Assembly: GCA_009617715.1 (NCBI GenBank)
Contig: VTFK01000072.1
Coordinates: forward strand, 62,001 to 126,000
Source: Plectrocnemia conspersa
Lineage: Eukaryota > Arthropoda > Insecta > Trichoptera > Polycentropodidae
Reading direction: 5' to 3'
Length of the DNA stretch: 64,000 bases
Shown piece after piece: positions 35,215-48,499 of this stretch. Position numbers and translations under genes: made by a program. The notes beneath the pieces are model-generated. The model did no database searches. It was not told the origin of the DNA and was given only the letters and a program-made list of their open reading frames with translations. Each line of letters starts with the position of its first letter. Position 1 is the stretch's first letter.

Positions 35215-35430
35215 TTAGCTGAAATTAAAGTTTCCAGTGCTCCACGACATTTTTAAAAAGCTGTTCGTCGAGTCGAGTTAAATGAGAAAAGCTCAAGCGA
35301 CATGCGCAACTCTTCACTTGCAAAAAGTGGAGGTTCAATCGTCGCAAAATGCGATTTCTACTTTGTTTCTCCTCACTCCGGCACTCAAAAGTTAAACGAA
35401 GCGATAAACGAAAGAACTGTCTAAAATGAA
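35215..35430. other. GC-richer island (35.2-35.4 kb)
   Basis: Complex sequence rich in TCGTCG, GCGAC and CACTCCGGCACTC words. No open frame. Candidate regulatory element, by composition only. Confidence 0.3.
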
Positions 35431-37439
35431 AGTTTTGGAAAATTTATTACCATCGTTCTGAGATTTCAAAGAATTTATAAGAATAACAAGCTACAGCTTC
35501 CGAATTTATAGTCAATACTAATAAAAATATTAAATGGTTATATTTGTATATATATTATAAATGGTTTTACATTATTATGGTACGAATACCCAGAGCCGAC
35601 ACAATTAACATTGAATAAGCTAGAAGCTACCATATGTATTTATAATCTAATCTTCAATCGAGAACATCGTTCAGAAAAACAAATTATAATTGTCTGAATG
35701 TATATTTTGAAAACATAGAAAGTTAATTGAGTTTATAGTATAATAATTTATTTTAATAAATATATAAAATATGTTTATTTTTTTTTAATAAAAATTAAAC
35801 TTTTCTCAATCTAAAATTGATTGTATACAAAATCAAGGGCTAATTTTGTATGTATAGTAATTAAAAATAATTTTTAATAACATGCGTTAGTTTTTTGCAT
35901 ATGTATACTATCTAAAATAACAGTTTTTATTGATTGTAAATTATTTATAAAATAATTTTAATTCCCAGACAATTACATTCATTCATTTTAAATACAATCT
36001 AGTTTACCTCTTATAATTAACTGGCATATTTGCACGCGCAAAAGGCAACCATAATAACCATATTTTAAAATCACGCAATTTGTTACATATTATTACAATA
36101 TAACTTTCTAACTATACAAATATTTATAACTGTATTATTATTTTTTATAAATAATAATTTAATACAATAAATAGATATTTATATCATATCATATCTAATC
36201 CAATTTATATCAAATCATATCTAAGACCAAATATAAAAAAATCAAATACGTAAATATGCATTGACCCTGAGAAAAAGATTGTCGAAAACACGCATTAAAA
36301 GTCTATAAGATTTATTATGCTGACGGAAGTAGCTATAAAAGTTTTCGAGAGATTAGCATATCCAAAAATACTATAAAATAACGACTTTTCAGTGCCTTTA
36401 CACAAAGGAAAATAACTGTATATACAATGGCAGACAGTTGGTGAAATGCGGGACAAGTGCAGTGTTGCCAAATCTTCGACTATTAAAATTCAAATAGAAA
36501 CGCAAAATAAAATCGTATAAGGACGACACAAAAAGAAATGAATCTTAATTTTATCCTTAAACTGATCAACAGATTTTCTGATTTTCCTATAACTTAAATT
36601 CGGAATTCACTTTTCGCGGGAATCTTCATTAAAAACCATCAGTTACTCTTGACTTAATATTTACATAATGATTTATTCATACTCGTACTAAGCATAGCTA
36701 TGCTGAAGCATCAACTAAGGCTGAAAAGCAGCCGCTTCCCTCTTCACTTCAGCCCTGGTTGAGCCACAAGTCACATTAAAAGCTACAAGAACATCATATA
36801 TATATACAATAGATATTGCACAAGTTATCTTATAATTATAATGGTGTAACGTTTTTTATGAAACCAATATTGTATACTAATACATACCTAACGGTTTTGC
36901 AATAATAAAACTAATAAGTGATAGAAAAGTCAAGTCCTGGCTAAATTTTTCTGACGGAAGTAGTGGTGATTTGAGCTTATATACTCTTTTTTAGAGTTAA
37001 GGAAAGACTTTTGCTCTTCTCATCAATGAGCATTTACGCCCATTAAAAAAAGGCTTTTTTTGCTGAAATCATTAGTGATAACGAATGGTTTTAATAATGA
37101 AACATGAAGTCACTTATAGCGATTTTAAATTAACATTAACATAAACATCACTAGCAGTTTCTCCTTTGCGATGGAATAAATGAATCACTAAACGAACCTT
37201 GCACTTGCAAATTAGTAATTGACACTGATATTATTAACATACACTTCAATCACAACACATATTTGACATGTCACTCTGCTCTAGCGAAAACGGCAGTGTT
37301 TCTAACCAAGAAACAAATTTCGCTTTAATTTTTTTCTAATCTTGTATCTTTTTGCGTTCACCCTTATGCAATCAAATTTAAATAATTGCTACTTGGGCTA
37401 CTATTATATGTGTTTGAATTAAATTTATAAATGTGCAAA
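35431..37439. other. AT-rich DNA with one possible transposase trace
   Basis: Mostly featureless. A weak Tc1-like HTH trace lies at 36292-36660 (separate entry). Confidence 0.4.
36292..36660 (+). pseudogene. Possible Tc1-like transposase N-terminal relic
   Basis: The frame from 36292 reads VYKIYYADGSSYKSFREI and then SISKNTIK before a stop, the pattern of a Tc1-type helix-turn-helix (growth/size helix, SYREI, then ISKSTV). About 120 bp on, KIV then GRHKKK resembles the GRPRK linker. No catalytic part follows. Similarity is short and could be chance. Confidence 0.3.
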
Positions 37440-37760
37440 TTTAATAATTGGAGTTTCAAGCAAACATCCAGTCGCAATTAATTGCCTCGGTCCACACTTA
37501 ACTCTCGCTTAATTGGAGCTTAATTAAGGTCGTAAATCTGATATTTTTGTTTAAGAGATCCACCCCTGATGACGTGTGAAGCTGCCCCCACTGGAGAATA
37601 AATAGGAGAGTGTGTGTTGACTCTTGTCTTGACGTCAGGATTGTCATCCCCCGAGTGTACCTGCAGCGCCCTCATTGTTCCCAGCGCTTGTTTCGGATCG
37701 TTTCACAAAAGCTCGAGATATTTCGTCGAGTGCCTTACTTTAAGATGTGTGCCCGTGACA
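37440..37760. promoter_or_regulatory. Island with homeodomain palindromes and a CRE
   Basis: GCAATTAATTGC (37474-37485) and CTTAATTAAG (37519-37528) are perfect palindromes built on TAAT homeodomain cores, with a further CTTAATTGG between them. TGACGTCA, a perfect CRE, is at 37630-37637. AATAAATAG near 37597 is TATA-like. The density of such sites in about 160 bp is unusual for the window and suggests an enhancer or promoter. This is a motif-based inference. Confidence 0.4.
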
Positions 37761-37981
37761 TAAGTCTTACTATTCCGAGCAGAGCTTTAAACGCCATAGA
37801 TCATAGGTATAGAGCTTTTTTGCACGATCAGACAACATATTTTCCGATATGTGCGTCTAGCGAATTTTTGAAATTCTTCGAATATAAATTAATTTTTCTC
37901 CTGGATCGTGAATTTCAAAATATTCCAAGAATACTTGAAAAGGAATGCTCAAATAATAACCATTGTTTTCCAATTGAATAA
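37745..37981 (+). CDS. Unassigned 78-codon ATG frame next to the island
   Basis: An ATG at 37745 opens a frame of 78 codons ending in TAA at 37979-37981. The same frame is open upstream to 37610 without an ATG. The product has no signal peptide, membrane segment or domain that I recognise, and no splice sites are obvious. It is the longest ATG-started frame in this part, but such lengths occur by chance. I list it only as a weak candidate. Confidence 0.1.
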   Translation: MCARDISLTIPSRALNAIDHRYRAFLHDQTTYFPICASSEFLKFFEYKLIFLLDREFQNIPRILEKECSNNNHCFPIE

Positions 37982-39399
37982 TCGAAGTCCAAAATCTCAG
38001 ATAGACCCTGATTTTATTTCTTTTTCGGCAAAAATGGAATTATTATTACTAGCTGTCAGTTGCGCATTGACACAAGGCACCGCAGCGCTAGAAAGCGCTA
38101 AAATTGTATTTCTTTTTCGCTCTCGTTTGTTTTATTATTGAAATTAAAATAAGTGCTAGAACTTTTTTGACATATTAATAAATAACAAACGTGTATTATA
38201 AATTATTAATATTCACACAAAAGATTTACACATTTTTAGAAAGATTATATACACTTATTTTATGAATAAAGTGTCATATCACCATTGTAATGAAGACAGT
38301 ACCTGTCTAATCGACAAGTAAGACTTTTAATATATATCATTAAGTAAAATATACTTAAAAATATTTTTAATAAGTCATTTAAAGTGGGGGTAAATAGATA
38401 TAAAATATAATCATATATTATGCATCGTGTCTGGTAGCTAATAAATAATAAATATCTATACGAAAGATATTTGGAAGGTGAATATACAATACATATAAGC
38501 AAAAATTCATAAAAAAAACAGGTCTCAGCTATTTGCAGAGAGTGTTTCAAATAACGATCGGATCTTTAGCTATGCGTGCAGTCTGAGATTAGACTCAACC
38601 TCCTACCTGGGCTGTCGCAAGTGACAGACCTGGTCGAATAAACCGGCGAAAAACTAATAATTATGTATTTATAAAAGTATAAACTTTATAAAACAATTTA
38701 GATAAATGGATATACGATATCAGAAATGAATGGGGATAAAAAATAGTAGTTAGATGCGCTCTGTGAATCTCATTGAGAGAACGGAAAGTTACACCTGATC
38801 ATAAAATAATCAAATTTTCATTAACTCCCTTGATGAATAATAACTGTCCATTTTTAATATAATCAATAATTAAGTTTTTCTTTTATAATTAACGTACTAG
38901 TAATAAAAATATGTATTAATAAACAAATTTCGTTAAAAGAATATCTACTTCTTCCAGATTAATATTAAAATAGTTTTTATTTAAAATTAATATTTATATT
39001 TTTTTTCATTTTTATTTTAACTATAATATATTATGTAAAATATTTTCATATATTAAATTGTACATATTTTTTGACATTAAATTTTGAAAAATTACGTTAG
39101 TAGTATAGGTATGATATAAAGTGTACCGAAATAGTAATAAATCTTTCCAAAATAATATAGTAACATTAGGAACGATATTTTTTTTAAATTCATACAATTA
39201 CTATAAAAAAATATTCAATACCAAACCCTGAAAAAAATAGGTCGCATCGCGCAACTTTACAATAACCATAAATCATTATATAAAAGTTTCGAGTGTATTT
39301 TATGTATAATTGTTGCGAAACATTTCGTACAAGTCCTTTGAAGAACATCGAACAAATTTCCCGAAAGTAAAATCCGACTTTTTCCTTGAACGAATTTCG
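37982..39399. other. AT-rich DNA, no gene recognised
   Basis: A small hairpin, CTGTC...GACAG, lies near 38610 in a less AT-rich patch. The patch 39190-39400 is moderately complex and may be the start of the next island. Confidence 0.4.
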
Positions 39400-39790
39400 A
39401 ATAATTCGCGCAACTCTCACGGAAAATTATTAATTACAATGATATTCCACCGAAGCAAAAGTTCATAAAGCGAATTTTTATTATATATTAATATTATGTT
39501 GGGTTAACAAGGAAGAACCGAGTACCGGACCTTGGGAATTTTTCATTTCCCGTATTTTCTTTAGCCACAGTAAAGCCGACATTTATACCTCAATAAATAC
39601 CTCTAAGAGTAAATTGTAAAAACATCTTCGAATTCCGTTTATAATACTGTGAATGCGCTACTTTAATTAAACAAATAAAAGCTTGGGGTGTTAAAACTAG
39701 GCGTGACTAACAAAGCGCTTAAAATTATTAATTGGGTCAGAGCGCACTTTGAACTGCATTTTAGTTATCCTCTCTCTAAATTAAACCTTA
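39400..39790. other. GC-richer island (39.4-39.8 kb)
   Basis: Complex sequence with several TTAATTA/TTAATTAAAC cores near 39665 and 39775 and a CCGGACCTTGGG word near 39526. No open frame of note. Candidate regulatory element. Confidence 0.3.
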
Positions 39791-39857
39791 ATTAGAGTCA
39801 TAATCTTTTCTATATTATACACGTCTGTATTATACGTATTATTTTTTATTATCATAT

Positions 39858-40170
39858 ATTTAGTCACCGATTTATAAGTCGGTGACTAAAACCTGAAAGA
39901 TCTGAATTCGAATGCCAAATAAACCCTTCTGCTTTTTAATTTGTATCGTATGCGGGAGATAATAATTAGTAATTGTAATATAATAATAATTCTAATTAAG
40001 CATTACAGATTAAGTTTTATCAAATATTCCTAATCACACAGATGAAAAATTGACATGCATAGAATGATACATTGATTGTTAGCTGTAGTAATAGTTTTAA
40101 ATTTATAAAATTAGTGTGTCTCAAGACTTACTTAGTAGTTGTTAATTATGTTTATTTTGTTGTAACCAAA
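39858..40170 (+). repeat. SINE family B copy, plus orientation
   Basis: Starts with the inverted pair TAGTCACCGA...TCGGTGACTA. A decayed B box (ATTCGAATGCC, 39905) and the body follow, with AGATTAAGTTTTATC. A tail with GTTGTAACC ends near 40165. The tail aligns with that of 57482-57820. Confidence 0.65.
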
Positions 40171-42099
40171 TATTCACAATAAATTATGTATTACACATAT
40201 ATACAGTGTGTTAAAAAAACATATTTTTATTAAAAATTATATATTTATTTATTATTTAATATTTATATTCCATTCAGATGACCGGATTTTTTTCATCTGA
40301 TATAAACTATTTAGTATAGTCAGCGATTTTGACTTTTGGAGAAATTCAAACTATAAAAAATATATTATATTAATTAAATTTATACGACTGATACTTAGTT
40401 ATTGATGCAAACGTATAGTCGACGTTAATTACAGGTGTTAAATTTACAGCACACGTCCAATTCAACACGTGACGGCGATAACTGATATATTTTATTACTA
40501 TGCTTGATTTATCAAATACAAACATTCAATATATAATATATGGGCAAAATCGAACTAAAATATAATAAATTATACTTCTAAGCGGTCGGCCAAATGGCAA
40601 AGTTAAAGTATTGAACGATAGATAGTTTTATTATAATTTCTATTAATATCTGTTCTTCAAGTTCTACTCAACATTGTCCTTGAATATTGCTTCGGTATTG
40701 AGTCATGTATTATAGTACAATTTTAAACGACAATAAAGTATGCTTATTGTTTTAAATATTTTATAATAATTAAACCTAAGTCTGTCTATATTTACTCGCT
40801 ATACCCGTGAAAAATGTACGTCCCCACTAAAATTTCATCAAAGCATATTTTCAGATTCTTGAAGGCTCGCAATGCTACTCGGTATGTAAAATTCAGCTGA
40901 CTGAATAAACTGCTATTCTCGTTAGAAGAGTTATTTAAAAAAATATATATTCTGTTATTATGTAAAGGTTTTTTTTAAATATTTCTAGTAGCTAGTGAAT
41001 TTTTTTTTTTTAACTAGTGCAAAATGTATCTTTATTTTACTTATAAACGTTTTTTATTTGGATTCACAGGAAAAAAAATAAAAAAATAATTTCCAGCGCA
41101 TCAAATTATTTATGTGCAAAATTGCTTTTATCTGAAGCGATTACAATATTATTAATAAAATGTTTTGAAATAATGATATTTACCGGAATGGCCTATAATT
41201 ATTGCGATAACTAATTCATGAAAAATCACTTCTATTATAAAACTAATTGATGTGATTTCCTTTGATTTTCTGAGATTTTTTTTCGTCAGCGTAAACATAT
41301 TTAATGCACATGTGTAGAAACTGTGTACCTTATTTAAACAAATATAAAGGTCTGTGCATAAATATCTTTACTAAGAGCTACACTATTTTTAATCTAGCTA
41401 ACGCCGTTATATGCATCGAAAAACAAGATTTAAAATAATATAGATATATTATTGAAGAAATCATTTTATCAGCTGATATTATATTAAAATCGCCAAATGC
41501 AAGATACTAATTTGAGATAAATGATTTTTTTGCGTAGCGCGAAATTAAGTACTCACTACGTGAGCGTGTTTTTCAAGAAATCCCTTGTTGCTTTAAATTT
41601 GACATCTAGTCAAGCTATATTTTTTCACAAATAAAAATTTTGATTTTATTTTGTAATTCGGCAATTATTACAAAAAATTTCTCTAGGAATCGCAAATTAA
41701 CTTAATGCTTAGAGTTTATTTCTTTACATATAATTTTAAATAATATTTTACTTAATGCTCTATTTAATTCAAATTAAAAAGGTATTTTTTTAATTATACC
41801 AATTTTGGAACACATGGCCCCTCCTAAGGGAGACATAGGGCTCGCACACTTTTGCTATTAAAATACATTACTAATATGTGTGTATCTGTTTGTACAAGGT
41901 TCAAGAGATTGCATATGTTATTTTAATGCATTTATTTAAAGAGCTCGGACTAAATCGTGATCATGCAGCATGGCAAAAGTTTTTATTCAAACAAGCTTCA
42001 TTCTTGTTTTATAGAGAATTGAGAATTGAGATTGAGATTTTTTAATACCATTTGTTTTTAAAAAAAATATAATGTTCTCACGCGCTCCTTATGGTTGAA
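40171..42099. other. AT-rich DNA, nothing recognised
   Basis: Small palindromes such as CTCACTACGTGAG (near 41550) only. A complex patch at 41805-41860 could not be assigned. Confidence 0.4.
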
Positions 42100-42400
42100 C
42101 ATGTGTCCTTACACACAAACCCATTATTAACCCATAGCTTTAACATCCTGTAGGCTTCGCATAGTCAGTTGTGCGCCAATAAGGTACGCCACCTCCGTTC
42201 TCAATATAAGCTGTCACGATCGACAACTGCAGCCAAGTTCCCGGTCACGATTAGTATTGATGCTATCCCGGCATGACTATTTATGTTGCAAACATAAGGT
42301 GGACTAGGAGAGAAGTGGAGAGTAAACGGATTGAATAGCGCTTCGCTAAATCGGAATATATTCAGGGAAGGTAAATAAAACGCGAATAACACATTAAAAG
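42100..42400. other. GC-richer island (42.1-42.4 kb)
   Basis: Complex sequence with few A/T runs and CACGATCG words. A 63-codon minus-strand frame crosses it and looks like chance. Candidate regulatory element. Confidence 0.3.
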
Positions 42401-43359
42401 GTGTTTCATCGATAAAAATATGGCCGGTACTCTAAAACTGTAGCGGCTGGTATAAAAAAAGACAACTGACCTGCTGATGTTTATGACTTAATAGCGTAAT
42501 TTTTATAGCGGATTTGGATAGTTTAAATTATAAACCCTAAAATTTAAACAATATTTAGGAACGTAAGCGCTGGTAAATGTTTGAAATATAAAAGCAAAGT
42601 TTTTACAGAATATTTAGATTGTGTATATTCCTACCTTAAAATAGTTTTCGAGGCGACTTAAGAGAATTATATCCTAGTACACATTGTAGGAATTTTGTGG
42701 GAAATAAAAATGGATATTATTTATATTCCCTTATTTACAAATATTTAAGCAACCTTTTTTACACTGTTTCTAATACAAGTAATTTAGTTGCATAATTTGA
42801 CAACAAGGCTAGAATAGCATACTCATGGGTGCTCACAAAGTGATTATATAAGGCACACAGACACTTCGGGATCCTTGATTAATGATCTTTGATTCTTTAT
42901 TGCATATGTTTTATATATGCTGATGGAATCTACAGTTATCTTAAATAAATCAGTTACCACTTCTGTGCGATTAAGCATATTGTTGGTAGTCGAAAACCTT
43001 TTTTGACCTTATCTATCAGAAGAAAAATCAGTTGCATTATTTGGCAACCATACCAAACAAAAAAACATGTTTATGTTCATAAAATTAGCTTTTAATTAAT
43101 TTTCAAGATCCATTCAAGATTATTAATAATTTAATAAGTTTTAATGATTGTATTTTATAATCTATTTTATGTGAAATTATTGTTGAATGATTATGAAATA
43201 ATTTTATGAAATGTAAAGTAACACATTATTAAGTCTGCCTCTTACATTCTCAACTCCCACTTGCTATACAATAAACACATTTATTATTAGAAATTATTTT
43301 GAGCGTGTTAAGTCATTCACAAGGAGTAAATCCTAAAACTATTTTGGGAAAGCTATTCT
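42401..43359. other. AT-rich DNA, nothing recognised
   Basis: A patch at 42815-42890 is a little more complex, without a match. Confidence 0.4.
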
Positions 43360-43745
43360 ACCGCACTGGTATGTCCTTGGAAACTTTGTCCAAATGCTTC
43401 CCGATCGATCCACATTCCTATAAACATTTCACAATTCGTATCTCTCCAGGAGGTACGTATGTTGGGTAGCACCGGTTGATTCGCGCCCGGGAACTCTTTC
43501 TTAGGTGTTTAATAATAAAAACGCGAATATTGAATGTCGAAGGGCTTTCTTTTTCCTCTAGGGAACGCTACGGTGCGAATTTTGCACAGAAAATGCGAAT
43601 TCATAGAAAACGCTCTTGGTGTAGTTTGCCGTGTGGCGGTTACAAAGCCCCAAGACGAAAACAAAGTTTCACCAGAAATATTCCAAAGGAACTTTGTACC
43701 CCGTCGCCACATCCATCTCTAGGGTTTCGTGTCCTGTCAAAAATT
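43360..43745. other. GC-richer island (43.4-43.7 kb)
   Basis: Complex sequence with TCTCCAGGAGGTACG and GCGCCCGGGAAC words. Three open frames of 62-91 codons overlap here on both strands, all from non-ATG starts or with no recognisable product, as expected of a GC-richer block. Candidate regulatory element. Confidence 0.3.
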
Positions 43746-46129
43746 CCTTGAAAAATAATAATAATTCAGTGCATGTTTGAAAACATTATACAAGCCATTC
43801 GGTTTTAAATTTTAAAAATCTTCGTGTTTTTATTTAGGTAAATTTTATATGAAAAAGTAAGAAAGACTTTGTTTACTATTAGAAACAAAAAATGACACAA
43901 AACTAACACAATTTTTTTAAAACATATAAATTAAGATTTAGGTATATTAATGTAATCATGCTACGTACAAAAGTTAATAACTTTTTTGCTCATGAACCGC
44001 AAATATATGATACTATCGAAGTTTAATTTGCAACGCAGCGAGAATTTTTTGTTTATTTTAATTTAAATAAACACTTTCAGTTAAAAAAAATAGCGCGTTA
44101 AAATTGTCCTCGTAACAATAAATTTTAGAATATTTTGCGTATATAATCCTTTTATCCTTAAAATATTATATTTATAATTGTTATTTTACTTTATTTTAAT
44201 GTTAATGGTTATAAGACTTTCTGATATTGTATAAGAAAATGTTTATGTAGTTTAGATTTATACATACACTTTCTACACATCAATTAAAATGTTATATGTA
44301 ATATAGGGTATCTACTTTTTTGTAAAAGAAGTAAAAAATAGTTTTTGATTATGATGTTTGGAAAAAACTGTATATTTATTTGAAAACAAGTATTACAACT
44401 TCAACAAGATTTAATTTGCCCCTTATATAATATTTTATTGATCCCATTTTTTTCACAATTTAACAACCCTATTCTGCATTTACCAGTAAATTATAATATG
44501 TTAAAATGTAAATATAAATGCAGTTTAATAAACAGTGCCTTTTAAAAATAATGGTACTACAAAAATCTATGTTAATAAAGAAACACAACAAACATGTTCA
44601 AGTTACAAACGAGGCATATATGCCATAAAAATCTTATCTATCTTATAAAATAAAAGGATTAAAAGCAATTAATCTCAATAAATATATAAAGTAGCTGCAT
44701 TATATTATAATATCACTTGTAATAAGATGTAAAAATGTTATATTTTTTTGTGGGAGGATATATTTTTATTTAGAATTTTTTCCTGCAGATTATTGAATAG
44801 ATTTTTTTTGTTAAAATTTTAGGTTTTTACCTAACCTATGTGGTGTTAAAATAGCAATCAAAAATTTTATAATTTTAGATTTTTACCTAACATTCACTGG
44901 TGTTAAAATAACAATCAAAACAACAAATAATAAAAGCATAATAACTATTAACAAATAGTAATATCTTATTTTTAAATTTAGTAATAAATAGACAGTAGTA
45001 ATTTAAGAATAAACATAGTTTTATATACGTTCTTAAATTACTTTTGGCTATTTCTAGAGCTTCTAATGCAGTCATAAGAACAAGTACAACTTAGCATGTT
45101 AGATTTAACTGTTTTAGTGTTCGTCACGCACAGGAGTACTATTCCATTTTTCTCAAACTAGACATGCAATCCAACTTTCTATTAAAGTTTGACTTCTATG
45201 GGTTTATTAATAAATATACAGTTCGTCATAATTTACAAATAGGTTGCCAATTCTACATTATAAGCAACATATATTTGTTTGAATCTATATACGCTTTTCA
45301 ATCTTTATCCTGCGCCTAAAGTTTGAGAACTAAATAAATTGAAACTATCTTTAAAAAAAATAAAATATTTATCTTTAGTATAAATTATTTATAATTTGTT
45401 TATTGAAACATAAACAGAAATATATGAGCGTTCGAGTTTCTAAATATTCGGTATTTTTAACTATTATAATATTGACTAGTAAGCAATAAAATATTCTAAT
45501 ATTTTCATCAAGTTATAAAAAATCGAAACATACAATATGAATTTATAAATAATGAATATGAATTTATACACACTTTGTTATATTATATGTTATTACAACA
45601 ATAAAGAGTATCAAAACCAATCAATTTAATTTGTGCAAACTGCTGCCAAAAATAATATATTAAATAAACTCGGTATTATAAGTAAAATATTACCATAAAA
45701 AAAATGTAAAATAAAAGAAAAAATCAATACCAAACGGTAATATAGTACACAGTAGCACTGGGAAATGTGAGTATTTTCTCGAATTTTCGGCAATTACAAA
45801 GAAGTTTTTTAATATTATTTTGTTTGATAATAATTTATTTAATTTTTATATATATGTTTAATTTTTATTTTTATTTATTGTTATAATTTTTTTTCTAGAA
45901 CTTTTCTAGAACTACTACACATTTTAGATAAACTAATGAATAGTTTTAAATATAAATTTTATTATTTTACTTTTGAGTAATAAAATTAGGTAAAGTTAAA
46001 GTGAAAAATGCAATAAAAAATATATTTTGATGATTATTAAAATGAGTATTTTCTAAGAAAAGCGCGTTAAAAAGTATAGCAACCCTTACGCAGATGTAAG
46101 ACAAATGCGTAAAATAATAATCACGATAA
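43746..46129. other. AT-rich DNA with a short tandem duplication
   Basis: Only the duplication at 44817-44920 stands out. A minus-strand frame ending at 45075 (MTALEALEIAKSNL...) could not be assigned. Confidence 0.4.
44817..44920. repeat. Tandem duplication, two ~48-bp units
   Basis: TTTTAGGTTTTTACCTAAC (44817) and TTTTAGATTTTTACCTAAC (44873) both run on to GGTGTTAAAATA(G/A)CAATCAAAA. About four mismatches and small indels. Confidence 0.75.
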
Positions 46130-46185
46130 TGAAGTAAAAAAAAACTAGTTTATATGGGATTCAAATCTAGGTCTTTCAGGTATAT
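46130..46185 (-). repeat. SINE family B, head fragment
   Basis: TATATGGGATTCAAATCTAG and GTCTTTCAGGTAT match the head and B-box region of the copy at 19738-20078. Body and tail are missing. Confidence 0.55.
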
Positions 46186-47489
46186 GTCACAATTATTTTG
46201 TGGTGTTCAAAAGTATGTCAGTAATTGTGCAGACAGCGCAAAGTGTGTCACAATAAATAGACCACTCAGACTTATAACGGATCTTTGAAATTTAGCTGCA
46301 TAAAAATAATTTAATTTAGTGCAATTTAAATATCACATCATTTAAAGGCAACTGCATATACAAAACAGCGTCGAAAATCACTTCGTAAACATACTTTTAT
46401 TATTTACGACTGAAATGCAGCACGGGAAGTAGAGTACAACCCACATTTTGCCTTTTTATATTCAGAGCATGAGGTAAAGTAAACATTTTTTTATAAATGT
46501 AATTTGGCACAGTATTCCATTCACGTAAAACTATATTAATCATCGAAAAGCCGAGATAAAGCGAAGGAGGTTATTCTCCTTCCTGACGATAGAAATATTT
46601 AGTATATGTGTCAGACAATCAATTAGTGCAGCGGTCGGCGAACCAAGATAAATTACTCCAAATGAGATAAAATTAAGTTCTTGCGGGTAATGAAGATCCA
46701 ATGGACATAAATAAAATTACAAAAAAGTTGTTTAGAATCTATCATGGCGGTATGACAAAATTAATTAAATTTTATACCTCAAAACATAAATTTAAAATAA
46801 AAAAAGATAAAATATATTATGTATTATTTTGAACCGTTCATACAGAGCGTTACGATTTATAGAGTAACAATTTGAACGTAGAGCGTTTCAGTTTTGAAGC
46901 GGGTGCGTCCGGATATATATGATTATCCATATAGATTAAATAAACCTTTATAATTATAATAATATATGGCTAACGCTGATGTAAATAAATAATGATTGAA
47001 ATCTTCAGACACCTTCGAAGTCGGCCCTGGCACACCGAGAAATGCTGCACCGCTTTAGACTAAAAAATCATTAGCAGCTGCGCTTCTGCCAATATAATAA
47101 CTTACTTCTGAGCTCAATATATTAATTAATAATTAGTGGAGTGCTGCAGATAATTTTGACTCCCTTGTTCTGAATGACACGGAATCTTTTAAATTTAGAA
47201 TTTCATGAATTATTCCACACAAAGTAACATACCTCAATACCAGGCGCGACTAAATATTATGTATGATTGCTATACATCATTAGCTCAAAATATACTAATA
47301 TATTGTTTCTCAAAGGCGTCAAAAATATCTTCTTGCATTCGATGTAACAATACAAGATTTTATGATTCTCCTTTAGCGTTCCCCTGAGTGAATCGCCGGC
47401 TTAATTGTATGCAAGACAACATTTTAGTGCACAACATTTATTTATATTACCGTACTAGCCTTAAATTGAATAAAATAAGCAATAAAACA
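46186..47489. other. Mixed AT-rich DNA
   Basis: Includes a small hairpin (GAAGGAG...CTCCTTC, about 46563-46582) and a CAGCGGTCGGCGAACC word (46627), discussed under rejected observations. The patch 46980-47110 is more complex. No gene. Confidence 0.4.
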
Positions 47490-47790
47490 AGCCGTAACGA
47501 ATCCTCTTAATGTCCGAATTTAACAGTCGAGTCACGAGCCTTGCCCCAGCTCTCGGAACTAAACAATAAAACTAGTATCCACTTTTACGACACACCCCGC
47601 GCCGTGATATATGTATCGGCCGAGCAAATGTGGCATTTCAGATTTTGGCATTGGGAAACGCGATACACTTTTACATTGTGAACAAGGGATGAAGGGGGGG
47701 TGGTACATAAAATATTCTTTGTGATCCCCTGGTCACATTTATTGGGCCAGTGCAAATAGAGCAGAGCGCAAAACGATATTACGTTGGTAT
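47490..47790. other. GC-richer island (47.5-47.8 kb)
   Basis: CpG-containing sequence with CACCCCGCGCCGTG, a run of 7 G near 47694, and TGTGATCCCCTGGTCACA-like inverted words. No open frame. Candidate regulatory element. Confidence 0.3.
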
Positions 47791-48495
47791 AATAATAAGC
47801 GATATAAAAATATATATAATTCGGGACTGGTCGGCGATTATTTATTTTTGCATATGAAACGTTTCACAATAAATATTTACCTAAAGCTTATTTACAAATA
47901 ATTGTTTTATTTTTTTATAAATAATATGAGAGCTTTAACGTTAAACTGTTGGGCAAAGTATCCAGGTGTAATGTGAAACAGACTATCTCATCGTTCAAAT
48001 GACCTGTGTAGAAAAATATTGCAAGGAAGTCTATTCTGTCGTCAAACTAAAAACGTTTTTTATATAAGAGCAAAAGTATTTAATAAGACCCTTGAAGAGG
48101 TATTAATGCTCCATTCGCCATTTGCATTTGGTTAATTTTTTAAGGTTTGGCTTGTGTACGAACAAGAAATAGATGTTTCGAAACTGCCAAATTGAGTTTC
48201 ATAGCTATTTTAGAGCAGCATATAATTTCAATAGCGCTATTCTATATCAGTTGAATTATATTTTCTCTAATATAAATATATATTTACCGGTGAAAATATT
48301 TTCACTAATTTTTCTGAAACAGTAAATGAAATTATTTTTATACTAGTGAAAATATATCATTAATAAAAAATACATAATAACTATGATATATACATATATG
48401 TATATATGGTATATGTACTAAATAAAATATATCAGTTCTTTATCGTTTTTTACTAGTTCATTCATTATTTACAATTCAATCAATTTTTGTCCACA
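47791..48495. other. AT-rich DNA with repeat E relative
   Basis: GTGAAAATATTTTCAC at 48290-48305 is a perfect 16-bp palindrome and the core of repeat E. TA-rich simple sequence follows at 48380-48430. Confidence 0.45.
48270..48360. repeat. Short dispersed repeat E, palindromic copy
   Basis: Contains ACCGGTGAAAATATTTTCAC and a further ACTAGTGAAAATAT, matching elements of the copies at 4618 and 10495. Confidence 0.4.
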
Positions 48496-48499
48496 AGTG

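Noticed and set aside
43476..43751. 91-codon open frame and two overlapping frames
   Set aside because: Three mutually overlapping frames on both strands with no known product point to composition, not coding.
46627..46642. CAGCGGTCGGCGAACC, resembling a hAT terminal repeat
   Set aside because: No matching inverted end or 8-bp duplication could be found in the next kilobase.
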